From NCBI GenBank assembly GCA_000469685.2, contig LS997565.1, positions 37,599,819 through 37,663,818 of the forward strand: a stretch of 64,000 bases of DNA, in the 5' to 3' direction. Below, piece by piece: positions 15,101-25,851 of this stretch. The notes under the pieces are model-generated. The model had not been told where the DNA came from, did not search any database, and worked only from the letters and a program-made list of their open reading frames with translations. This stretch comes from Haemonchus contortus. Its lineage: Eukaryota; Nematoda; Chromadorea; Rhabditida; Trichostrongylidae. The first letter of the stretch is position 1, and each line of letters begins with the position of its first letter. The position numbers and the translations under genes were made by a program.

Positions 15101-18100
15101 CATCGAACCCGGACAGACCCCAATATTCCTCTTTCTTCTACAAAGGCAATGCCCAAGCTGTGGAATATTTAAAGAACAGCTTCCCAGCGCATCCTATGGT
15201 CGGTCCATGGAAAAAGAAACGATGGCTTTCAATCGAAATTTCCATTGGAAGGCATGCACTCCTCATTTTCAAAAGTACTCCTCTAAGCTTCTTATCCATC
15301 ATGCGATGTTCAGGAAAAACGGTTCCAAAAGCCCTCAGAGCTTTGATTTCCCAGCATGTTTTTCCCTAACTCCAATTGTGGGCGACTTATTTGAACACCG
15401 AGTAGGAGCTTTTGTTAACGCGCATTCCATCCTCATTCAGAGTCATGGTGGTGATTGGGATAGATGAGTATTCGCTCTTTTTTGCGTCGTTCTAGTGCAC
15501 CCGCTAATTAATGCAGTGTACTCACCATCCCCGAAAAGTCTACAACTGATTAAATGGCCCAGAACTGACTAAAGCTAATTAAACGAGTTCGGAAGGGTAA
15601 GAGAAAGTGCACGGCCTGGGCAGGTATCGATCCAGGGCATCTTTTCGTTTGGTAGGTCATGGGCATGATTTCCGTTTGGATTCCCTTAACCAGGATGTTA
15701 AGTAGTTCGGCGGACTCAAACTTGAGTTGAGGTTTAATAATTGCTTGCTATCAAAATTGACCTGCAATCGAAGAGGTTTCGTTTCATAGGTCGGAGAATG
15801 CAGTGCGGAAGATGTTGCTTTGATCCTCTCCCTTACAGTCTCGGAATCATTCCTCTGGGCGATTCGCTCTTCGATACCGAGTCGATCGATCAGTATGTCT
15901 GTCACATGGGCGGAAATGGCACGAGCCAGTTGCTCCAGACATGCCTCTATAGCGTAGTCGTCCTTGTCCTGGAACAGTTCTTTCACTGAAATAATGCGGA
16001 CTAACAACATTTCTGACTGTAACTCATATAATTCCCCTCATCCACATATAAGATCGTTTATACTTCTAAATGTGTGCTCACGAGGTTTCCTTTTGTCTTG
16101 GGTGCAGCAAAAGTACGTCCCCATTTTGAGCCCTGTAATGTGCAAGAGCAGTGAGCAATCTATCAACTAAGTGTTTATGTTTGCGACCTTCCAGTGGGCC
16201 GATAACCTTTCACGGAAAGCCTTTTCCGCGTCATCGCGGAGTTCGCGATTACGCGCGCAAACTCGGTCGTTGCGTGACCTAGTTTCGTGTGCGGCTCTTG
16301 CAGCGGCAACTCCTGACCTATTCCGCCACCTTGATCTTTACATAATCATTTATCTCACGTTTCAACGCTGTTTTCACCTCACCGAAATGTATCTCTATCA
16401 AAACCGTATCACCTATACAAACCGAAGATGTTGTGCATTTTGTTCATGCTGTAAACAACGAACCTCTAACCGTCGGCCGTTCACGTGTGTCATCCTTATA
16501 GTGCCACTTCCTATCCGATCTTTTTTGGCCCAAACGTTAGCCTGGAAAAGACTGTAAAAATGGTTGAAAACTAACAAATCAAGGATCATTCCTAGCGTAG
16601 ATCTTGACCAGAATCAAGTAGGACTTCGAAGGTGATACTTGAGAGAACGGTATAGAATGCTGCGAGAGGGCTGAACTGGAATCGCTTGAGCAGAGGTCCG
16701 ACTTTTTTCTTTGCACCCGACTTTGGAACGGCCCTCTTTTACTATTTGTAAAATCGATTTCGATCCGCAAATTTAGCTCGTGCGCAATAAAAGTGATAGA
16801 TCAGCGCAAACAAGAAATAGGGAATGACAACCCCAGAAGATTCTTGCGAAATCTCTGCCGGACTCCCAAGTACAGTACCTTACGATCCCACAAGTGATCG
16901 TAAGGTACTGTACTTGTGTCCGGCGGAAATTCTGCGAGATGCGAGATCTCCAGCGTTTGAGGTCTAAGAGAGTTTGAGTAGAAAAGCAGTCAAACTTGGA
17001 TACCTCCTGCAAGAGATCGCTGAACATCGAGTCCAAGCTGCCTCGACGAGCCATTTTCTTGGTAATATATCCAAGATAGGAACGAGTATGTCGAGTAAAG
17101 TGGATGGGCTTGACGCAAAACGTCAGAAGTCCAACCAAACGAGTACGAGATTAGTAAGAAATGAGAAACCCCAGGGTACCAGAAGTTATGAATGATTTTT
17201 TATCATTTCAGGCAAATCCACTACATCTTCCCTACGCACAATCACCTCGTTCTTTTTGCCAAGAAACACGGTGAAGACCATACATATCAACAGCACAATG
17301 ACGACAAGGTAAGCACTTTTGCAAAGGTGGGAAGGGGCAGCTTAGCTGAAGGTGCAGCAGCTGAGAGGCAGTAGAATCGATTCAGAGCACCTTCTCACGA
17401 CGAAAGCACCCAGATGACGATTCTGTACTCGAGAACACGAGAGGATCAATAAGTCACGCTAGGCTGTCATCCCAAAAAAACAGCGCCTGAGCACACACAG
17501 ACACACACAGACAACACTTCTAAAATGCAGTGGCTGCCGGCCAGCTGAAGCCGTCGGCGCCGCTCAGGAGCGCTTCCCGAACGATTCGCACGCAGCTTAA
17601 TGGCCACACGTACCACCCGCCCCTTTGCCATCAATTTATGCACTCATTAGTAGTTTGTTTTTAAGCCCATCCCTTATATGAAATGCCCTTTGGTGAGTGG
17701 AACCTGGAACAATGACCAAGGGAGCCAGGAGTATAATCTAGCGATTTAAAGTATGAACAATGTAAGTAATGGAGTAACGACAGCTCCCAAGCTCTGGGAA
17801 TTTATCCCTCGTTGGAATTCGTCCATATTTGCCTCGGAGGCAATCAACATGGACATCGTGAAAGCATTCAGGCCGATTGTATCTTCAATTACATACAGGA
17901 AGAGGGTAGAGTAGTGCTAGGTGGCGCACTTTTATACGTCCAGTCCGGGGATCGAAGCGCGGGCTGATAGCCATTGAAGGCAACCAAACCTTCCATCCTT
18001 CGGGATTGGTTAATTGATACCAGACTCCTCTGGGAGAAGAGAAACGCGGATTGGTATTGCACCTGGCCCGCCCACCCGCAAGTATGTAATTATATGGGCC

Positions 18101-21100
18101 AGATACGTGATCAAATGCCGTTCTTCCTCTCCATGACGTAAATCCCGAGACTTTCGGGGTTCGTTTTTCTTGCAAGCCAGAATGCCAGTATGACTAGTGG
18201 GTGGCCGCACCTTGAGAGCGGTCAATGAACGTCGAAGGCCTTGTTCGATATTTTTAACAACCAACTATCGAACGAAATCAACCCAGCAGGTGACGAAGGC
18301 GGTTCAGGGGCGTGCTGTGCAGTAGGACAACTAACCAATTCTTTTGCAAGGCAAATAACAAAGCCATCGCGTACGGTGAGACAACTAGTCAATCGTCGAT
18401 CTCCAGGAGTACTACTGGTAATAACGTCGTACACCCTTCTCCTTTAACGCTATCCCCAGTGAAGGAACTGTTTAAAATCCATTAACCAATTCTATATTCC
18501 AGGCAGATGATCGTCACGTTACTGCGAAAGTTCCGGGTAGCCGACAATCCTCGCAAGTTTGCTCTATATGAATGTGCTCAAGAGAACGACGAACAGACTT
18601 GTACCCTGTTGAGTGAGTTGTTTTATCCTTCCAAAGCAAGCCATCTTGACGGGTTATTGGCTTACGGGAAGCGCAGTTAGCTTTTATCGTCCTTCCTGTT
18701 TTTCGGGGCACATCTGTGCAAAGAGAGGTCGTCCCTCGTATAGATAGATTCTGCTCCGATTCTCCGATAGTGAGCTTTCGTAGGAAATCGAGAAAGATAC
18801 ACAAAATAGAGAAAGCATAGGAAAGGAGAACAAAAGATCAATGGGAAAAGAGGGGTGAATTCTGCTAGCAGCATGGGTAAATGGGAGGGTTCATCAGACA
18901 TGTTGGGGCGAGAGGCGTAAGAGCCACAGTACAGCAGCTATGGGAACAAATAAGGAAGTCTGCAGTCAAAGACGAAGCTACGCAGTAGAGGGGAGATCGA
19001 CAGCTAGTGAAAACGACTCAAGGGTTGTATTCAGGGGCGAAGAGGATTACAGAGTTACGGAAAGCTTGTTCCAGCAAAGAGCTACGGAGAAATGGAACTG
19101 AAGTGGTATTTTTGTTTTTGTGGAGTAGGCCCTTTCACCATTTTACTTTCCAAGCTGTAGAGACGTTTGGAACTCAAATTAGATTCAATCCGCTGAATGC
19201 CTACGACGACTTGTTGCTATGAAAATTCCTTCATCCACAAAATAACACTTCACAAAGAGGCATGCTTGGAAGAGTAGTCTTTTAGAAATGAAAAGGACAT
19301 GCTGAGGACAGACGGCATGCTCGATATCCCCCTGATTAGTGCTACTTATAATTGAAGCTGGTCTCCTGTCCGGTGGACTTTGGCAAGATTTGTTTCATCC
19401 TGGTTCCCCAATGTTACCATGGATGATTAGGTAGTGTTTGTGTAACGGAATTGATGGTTTCCTTCCATTGCCCAAATCTAGATCCCTGAAAGGACTCAGT
19501 AAATACGTGGCGAGAGGAAATGGGTGTTTAGACAGTTGTGACTGTGAAAAGGACAAACAGGTGCTCAGCCATGTACATCCTCAATAACATTGCTTAGTGT
19601 TGTCAAACACCCTAACGTCGAGCTCCAAGTAAATGGGTAAGAGTGGAGCATGGGAAAATGAATGAAGGCGAACATCAGTCATAGAATAGGGAGTGGGTGG
19701 GGGAGGGGCCATAGCGTTTCGGAGTGGTCAGCCATCAAATCTAGCCGAATGATGGCAATTATCTCATGACGTGCACGCTAGTCGCGCTTGATCTTTATTG
19801 CTTCAGCATTTCCACGAGCCGGCATTGACCAGGATATTCCATACTGAGCTGAATGTCTAAATGTTTCAGGGAAAATGACCCGGATATCGGACGACGTCTG
19901 TCCACTGAAGGTTGTACTGAGCTGGCAAAACGCCAAATGTGGACGAGCACTTGTATTGCAGGAGAATGATACTGGTGACATCTTGGTTAGTTAATGTTTT
20001 GATATTAATATATTTTGGTGTCTCAAGTGTACCTCCTATGATCGCATGTTTCCATAAACAGCTCTCTGCTAACGGCTGAAGATTATACTTCCTGATGAAG
20101 GATAATGATGTGAGAGGAGCACGGCTGCTAAATAGTCCAGAGAAGACAAACAGGCCTAACCTTCACCTAATTCTTGTACTAGAGATAACAGCATAAAAAC
20201 AAATGCCGAATCTGGGCAAGCTCCACCTAATTGTAAACTCCGTTATCAGCGGATGGCCTGGGTTTTCGAAACTCACATACCTCTTTCTTTTATCTGGAAT
20301 CTCTTACACATAGAATCGAATCGAGGCTAGGAGGACTTCCCGCAGAACTGACCCACACCTGACTTCTGGAGATTCGTTCTCTAGAGATTTTATGATTTGT
20401 GTTTGCAAGTGGTGGTACTTTTCTACCATCTAACTGGAAAAGGGAAAGGTCACATTTTCTCAATTCCCGTGTAGGTTTAGTTGTCACTCGTCAGGTTGTC
20501 ATTCACTTACCTTATCCCTTGAACAGCTAAGGGCTTATCGTCCCCTGAGAGGGCGGCGAGTGGGGGCGGGGGAGGTTTTATTTTGTCAACTAGCCACGTG
20601 TAACTGTCTAGTCTCGATGTTCTAGCGATGACGTGTATGTGCAGTTGTCTGTGTCCAATTTAGCAGTAAGCATCCATCTCGACCCTTTGCCCAAAGAGGA
20701 TTGCAGACGGTCTGAAAAAGTAGCATGATAACGAGAACAAGAATCTGTTTGGACATATGGACACGCCCGACTATGCACGCAATGTCAGCTAACGACAGAG
20801 ATTTACCAATAGCAATTTCACTGAGTTGATGCCTAAGCGTTTTTGCATCCGTTGAAGTCTGGAAAGGCGAAAGCCATTTAGGAAACTAGATTCCTAAGTG
20901 GCTTCCGTCCAAAACGTCAGTCTACTGTTTTTGTGAATCCCGGTTGTCAGCCGAATAACGGAGGTGTGCACAGAGAATGAAAAGCCGAGATCTGTAGAGG
21001 GTGTGACCACTATACGGTGAGAAATCCATGACGAACGAGAGTCGGTGAATTTTACGATCCCAGTGAGCAGGTGGTCCCCTATTCGACGAACTGGATGAGC

Positions 21101-22203
21101 AACTTTAAGGTCTTGAGCTGTCGCTCGACGTACTTGGCGCATGCGTCTTGGGGAAGGGTTAGAACGGGAGATGGGGAAGAGAAAAGGAGGGGTAGGGTTT
21201 TGCGTTCGAACCTGGGGTTGTATTAGGGTCTGTGAAGGAGGATAATACCTAATGCTGCAAATGACTTCGGAACCTAGTCAGAAAGCTCTGGAGTAACTGC
21301 TGGGAGTATGTCTTGTTTTTGTAGCAATTTGTTTACATAACTCGAAGTCGCTCTCGTTTTTTTCAGCATAATGAGCAAGTGAATAAGTTTGTCGCATAAC
21401 AAACATCCCATTAGTTGCTTCCAACTCGCTTCCAATCCCATTCAGCGGAACTTTCATCGGCCCAAGTCTAGGAATGAGAACGAGAAGCTAATTCTTTCCT
21501 CAACTCTCATTTTTTGCTTAGTAGCCAATTGCCACCTTATCCCATGGTGTATGAGCTCTCGACAAAACGATTAGATAAGGGGAACTTGTGACCCGTCTCT
21601 GAAGGTGAAGAGAACTTGGGAAGAGGTGGTTGTCTTCTGACATATCAACAACTAAATCCATTTTTCTTCAGTGGGATGCGTTCGAAGTTCCCGAATTGGA
21701 CAACTTCCTTCGTATTCTTCGAATGGAAGAGCAGCAATACCAATGGCAGATCAGACAACGCTTCCATCAGTACAGGTAAGTCAGTCTATAAGTTAATGCA
21801 CAGGTCCTTCGAAATCCGATTTCTTCCAGTTATCACCTTGATCAGGAACTTCGGCGGAGAGGATACTGCATTGGGGAAGAGGTTGACGCACCACCAACTG
21901 AGTTGGCTCCAGCGCCACCGGTATGCCGTTTCCTTTTTCCACGACTGGTTGGGCACCGCTTAAACCTTCTTCATTCAGGTTGCCGACTACAACGAGTACG
22001 GTACCGGTGACAGTATGGTAGTCAGTGACGTATTTCAAACAATGCGTGGAGACCAAATGGCATCCACCCTGGCCGCTGCCATGGATAGCGGCGGTGGTGG
22101 CTCACCTACCGCCGATGGTGGTGGTGGTGAAATTCGAGATCCTACCTATGTGAACCTGAACTTTCTCCGATCCCATCATATGCAACAATCGACGAGGTTA
22201 TGA
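3132..22203 (+). CDS. rsf-1: RASSF-family Ras-association protein (RSF-1 homologue)
   Basis: Scaffold of the Ras-association domain family, expected to bind Ras/Rap-type GTPases and, through its SARAH helix, Hippo-type MST kinases. Phase-consistent exons: 3132-3249, 10165-10269, 10481-10620, 10688-10773, 11388-11602, 11793-11906, 13024-13155, 13211-13325, 17212-17308, 18503-18600, 19870-19985, 21672-21775, 21830-21920, 21979-22203 (TGA). About 585 residues are visible. The C1 zinc finger fits H-x12-C-x2-C-x13-C-x2-C-x4-H-x2-C-x7-C exactly (HPTWCDKCG, then CENCNYTCHSRC). The RA domain covers exons 17212-19985 and includes DNPRKFALYE. SARAH starts at WDAFEVPELDNFLRIL. The tail has glycine runs and is probably disordered. 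The link to exon 3132 (WFAGLKAKISQLAGISEW) is phase-compatible but unproven. The start is open: an in-frame ATG lies at 3040, or a short exon lies upstream. Exons from 10481 onward are very secure. Confidence 0.9.
6979..7010. repeat. 12-bp perfect inverted repeat (hairpin)
   Basis: ATACCTTATTTT and its exact reverse complement flank an 8-nt spacer. It is AT-rich and lies in the large rsf-1 intron. It may be chance or a remnant of a short foldback element. Confidence 0.6.
9783..9945 (+). repeat. tRNA-like SINE, family B, copy 1 (diverged)
   Basis: It shares the ordered blocks GGGATCAAAAAGC, GGTGCCCGGCAAGCAC and GTTTCGAGTCCC with the better copies at 22533 and 37937, and ends near GAAATCAAAC. 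The head resembles a tRNA A-box region and the GTTTCGAGTCC block a B box. It lies inside the first intron of rsf-1. Confidence 0.55.
13630..13885. repeat. Foldback element (MITE-like), copy 1
   Basis: Long imperfect palindrome in the rsf-1 intron between 13325 and 17212. Left-arm blocks GCGGCGGAATTCGTG and GACTCTGACGCCTA recur reverse-complemented in the right arm (TAGGCGTCAGAGTC, GGATTCCGCCGCGC). The centre holds GGATTAGTAGGATCAGCTGA. A diverged copy with the same arms and centre lies at 56633-56861, so this is a dispersed family. No coding capacity is seen. Confidence 0.75.
16836..16945. repeat. Foldback element with a perfect 20-bp core stem
   Basis: The core arms at 16868-16887 and 16896-16915 are exact reverse complements around an 8-nt loop. 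Outside them, CTGCCGGAC and GTCCGGCGG, plus GCGAAATCT and the reverse of GAAATTCTGCGAGAT, extend the palindrome to about 110 bp with mismatches. It sits in an rsf-1 intron. It may be a small MITE or a processed hairpin; no transposase is nearby. Confidence 0.75.
17900..18085 (+). repeat. SINE-like repeat, family A, copy 2
   Basis: Head AGAGGGTAGAGTAGTGC, B-box-like GGGGATCGAAGC, then CCAAACCTTCCATCCTTCGG and TTAATTGATACCAGACTCC in the same order as the other copies. It is intronic in rsf-1, in sense orientation. Confidence 0.6.
20871..20904. repeat. 14-bp hairpin with one wobble pair
   Basis: AAGCCATTTAGGAA and TTCCTAAGTGGCTT flank a 6-nt loop, with a single G:T. It lies in the rsf-1 intron before the SARAH exons. 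No function is visible. Confidence 0.5.
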
Positions 22204-22532
22204 AGAGCAGAGAATGTCCATTGCCTCCAGAAATTGAACTGATTTGTAGGAATACCATTACTGGGTAACTACTGGGTTGTACATACACAATAGCATTTTG
22301 TTTCGTTTTTACATACTCAAGTTCGGGCACACAGCACACTCAGCTAACATTAGCGGTCTGAGGTGTAACGTCAAGAGGTCCTAGCACGGTCCCTGGTGTT
22401 CAGAGGTGCCTGGTTGGAAGCTATGAGCATTCAACTTGAGGTGGACATTAGCATCATGAGGGAGTGCACGAGCTGAAAACAGTCATTGGTTAGTCAATTG
22501 TGAACAAAAGCCATTAGGAAGGGAGGACAAGT

Positions 22533-22680
22533 GGGGTCTGGGTAGTGTACGGGATAAAGAGTACGGTGCCCAGAAAGCACAGGTACGGGTTCGAGTCCCG
22601 TCCGATATCGAAGGTTTACTCAGACTCACCAACTGCGGTGAAATAACAGCTGTTGACAAAAAATCAAATCAAATCAAGCC
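22533..22680 (+). repeat. tRNA-like SINE, family B, copy 2
   Basis: It starts GGGGTCTGGGTAGTGTA, has GGTGCCCAGAAAGCAC and a clean Pol III B box (GGGTTCGAGTCCCG), and ends in an AATCAAATCAAATCAAGCC tail. The acceptor-stem halves do not pair, so it is not a functional tRNA. The simple-repeat tail fits a tRNA-derived SINE. It closely matches 37937-38100. Confidence 0.7.
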
Positions 22681-23666
22681 CATGGCTAGTCCTTGCAAAG
22701 TCCCTGCGACAACTAGCTAAGAATCGCGACAGCTAGCTAAAGCGGCAGTCCCACACCGCGTTTTCATTGAAGCCATTGAAACCTGATTGGAGCTTCAGCC
22801 TTTCCATATCCTACTGGATCGCCGGCAAGTAGACGAATGGTTATCAGTGAATGCCGGAGACCGGAGGGATATGATCACTGATGGTAGGTACCCTGGAAGT
22901 CCCCTCTAGTCTCTCGACCCGCTCGACACCATGACTTCGGCACTCGTTATGTTGTTGATGTATCAAATTTTCATCGAACTAGTAGTCGTTAATATTTCTG
23001 TACACTCGAAATTGCTCACATGCCTCTCCCCCTTCCCTTTGTGGTCCGTCCTCCCACATCCCAAAGCCTACGTTGTTCTTCTCGTCCCTTGTGATTTACA
23101 ACCCCCGTACATTGTCGATATTTGGTGCTCGTTGGTTGTTAGTCTGCGATTTTTTAAACTTCACATGCGCGCACACACAGAACCTATCGAATCGGTTCAT
23201 ATGTTTATTATTTATTCGATATGTATAAACTATGATGATACCGCCACGTCCACATTCTTGGATTGCATAATGACGCTTTGGGTGGTCCCCACATTGGGGG
23301 TTCGTGATCTATGAATGCTTGAGTGGCCTTTTTTCTTTATGGGACGCGTTCCTTTGCGAAAAAACAGTTCTTTCGTTGGATTCATACATTTGTTTTGTGT
23401 TGAATCCAAATTGATTAGAAAATGTATTGATTAGTTTTTAGGATGATTTCTCTTTGTTTCCAATTTCTCAGCTCGTCAATTTTTCATCGAGAGTTTTATG
23501 TTGCGCCAGTGACTTTTTTACAGTACTGTTTTATGTGTTTACAATGTTTTTATGAAAAAAATGAAAATTCATTTTGAATTTTTTCCTGTTGTTAGCCTGA
23601 TTTAGGCTTGGTAAAGTCACAGAAACAGAGATAGCCACAGTTTAATTTCGATTTTTTGGCTATAAC

Positions 23667-23710
23667 CAATTTTTGAAACAATTTAGAGCAATTTTTGAAA
23701 CAATTTAGAG
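23667..23710. repeat. Perfect 22-bp tandem duplication
   Basis: The 22-bp unit CAATTTTTGAAACAATTTAG+AG occurs twice back to back without mismatch. It is intergenic and AT-rich, consistent with a recent slippage duplication. Confidence 0.8.
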
Positions 23711-24104
23711 ATAAACCGAAAAGGGCTTTTCACGCAAACGTCATCGCGAGCATAAATCATGCCAGCCTCTGCGAGAAAAGCCCATACTTTGCATTGAAGG
23801 CACAGTCAATTTGGTAATTCTGAGGTAACCTTCAGAAGTTTGAGGCACAGTTCAGAAGGAAATCTGTTTTTGAGCTTCCCTACTGTAACAGTCTCAGGCC
23901 CACATATGTTAAGAACCGTTGTGATCAGTATAAACACAGGCCAATCGACTTTCTTATCCATCGCTCCTGGTTTGGTTATCTGGTACTATGTAGATTCGAT
24001 CGGAAAAATCAGTGGCTTGTGCAATGGCTGGCATCCTCAAGTCATCTTACCCACAGGCTATTAACATTCAAACGTCACCTCGATTCTAAATGGTATTCAA
24101 ATAT

Positions 24105-25001
24105 TAGGTGTGTGCATTAATTTCCGCCGTTTTTTGCGTGCAAAAACATATTCATTACAAAATCAAAACCAAATGGACATTAACCAATGTATTGCCCATC
24201 GTTAGCTACAACTTCATGCTATCTTTCTGGTATCTTGTTGACTCCGGGACTGAAAAAGGCTTCATCTTTCGAGGCAATCCTATTATCCAACCATTTTCGC
24301 ACTTCTTCGGCATTCCCGAACGGTGTATCTGCCAAACTGACTTGCACGGACCGGAATAAGTGGTAATCAGAAAGAGCAAGATCCGGGGAGTATGCTGACC
24401 GAACAAGCTGATCCCGTCCAACAACTGCAATTTTTTCAAGGACATTCTTCGCAACATGGGGTCTGGCATGTTTGTGGTGGAACAGCACCTCATGATACAT
24501 ATTTTCTTGCAATTAACGATCGCTTTTGGGTGGGAGCATCCTACAAACTGTCAAGTTGGTGTTCGTAGCAGTCAACAGTAACAGTTTCGTTCGGGCTCAG
24601 CAGTTCATACCCCTTTGAGCCCATCACCAAATGCACACACAGCATTACTTTTTCACAATGGACATTCCGCTTTCGCTGCAAACTCTCGAGTGAAGAGAAA
24701 CCATCTCAGCAGGTTCGCTCAGATGAAGCTTGTCCTCCATAGAAGCATCCGGTGTGCTTCAATGCCAATTTTCTTGAAATCAAACAGCAGGAGAAGGGCC
24801 CCCCGGGAGAACGGTTCATCACGTTCCATGACCAATCAGTCTAAAAGCAAGGGAATTCTGAGGAAAAACTGATCTGTCAGCCCTTGAGTAGGTAACCAAT
24901 ACCCTATATTACACAATATAATAGGTTTCACCGATAAACCTCTAAAATGGTTGGCGCAACGATCCTTCGAATTCGGCGGCGGAAATTAATGCACACACCT
25001 A
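24105..25001 (-). mobile_element. Defective mariner-family element with intact terminal repeats
   Basis: Terminal inverted repeats at 24104-24129 and 24977-25002 match perfectly over 26 bp when the flanking bases are included (AGGTGTGTGCATTAATTTCC at the left edge). A TA target-site duplication lies at 24105-24106 and 25000-25001, leaving an 893-bp element. That is shorter than the usual ~1.3 kb of mariner, so an internal deletion is likely. Transposase-derived sequence runs on the minus strand. Perfect termini suggest fairly recent movement in trans. Confidence 0.88.
24206..24512 (-). pseudogene. Mariner transposase, C-terminal remnant
   Basis: The minus-strand reading contains the mariner block ARPHVAKNVLEKI and, further on, YSPDLALSDYHLF, the region of the third catalytic aspartate. 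The residues before ARPH read HHKH where active mariners carry HDN, so the second catalytic aspartate appears lost. The N-terminal HTH half is missing or unrecognisable. With the shortened element this is a dead copy. Confidence 0.85.
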
Positions 25002-25851
25002 ATACGTGGATACATGCCATGTTAGAGAGGTAATAATTAACGCCAAATTTTTTTTATCCTCCGATCTTTCATTTGTTTTCAACTGCTGTGACGTCACAGG
25101 TTCTATCGAGTTCCTAGGATCACCCACGTTAGGAGCTGGGGCGTTTGGTTGCGGTATTAGTCGCCCGATCCTGTTTCGATCTTTCTCGGCTGTTGGCCTT
25201 AAAACGGTAGGAGCGAACGGAAGTAAACTAGTTTACCCTGGTGCCTAATACGTGGAGTATCTCTGTTGCGCGGTTTGTCGGATCGCATCGCGTCTGAGCC
25301 ATCAAACATCCTATCACAGCGAGACACTTTGATGATGATAGGCCTCTGCGGAAGCAGGAGAACCATGAAAAAAGTATGAACGCACGTCTTCAAAATGAGA
25401 GCGCGACAATTTTCTAAGCATTATGTAACATTTTGCGAATCCTAATCAGAGTCAAATGCACGGCGCGCCTCAGTCAGCTTGATCGTCTTTGGACCTCTAG
25501 TTTTTCTGCTCTAACATTTACCCTATTGATTAGATGTAGATTCCCTATACTACCGCTCAAGTCAAACTGGGACAAGTTTAATGGCGCTGTCATTACTTCG
25601 TAGATGGGATCATGGATCGATACTTGCCCACACCAATTGGGGCTTCCATGCCCCAAAAAGTATCCGTATCGATCCATAACTTGGCCAAGACCCGTTTGGG
25701 TGTATAAGAGAATTGATTCAAGCTAAATTAGTCCCTGTAATTCGATCTATAGACCAAGTAGGTCTCATTCGAGCCCCACTCCATCCTGAAAGGCAGTCCA
25801 ATGCGTGGGCGTTTTTTATGACGGGATGGAACAGCGCGAAAAAATGGACGG

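Larger units (their letters stand above)
22204..25851. other. Intergenic region between rsf-1 and the next gene
   Basis: No host exon was identified. It contains a SINE-like family B copy (22533-22680), a perfect 22-bp tandem duplication (23667-23710) and a defective mariner element (24105-25001). No AATAAA signal close behind the rsf-1 stop was noticed. Confidence 0.6.

Noticed and set aside
15657..16010. Minus-strand open frame of 117 aa with a helical, coding-like composition
   Set aside because: No recognisable domain, no spliceable partners on the minus strand, and it lies in an rsf-1 intron. It may be an old retroelement fragment but cannot be supported.
22533..22610. Possible tRNA gene (clean B box GGGTTCGAGTCCCG)
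   Set aside because: 5' and 3' acceptor-stem halves do not pair and no anticodon arm forms. Matching copies elsewhere with a simple-repeat tail indicate a SINE.
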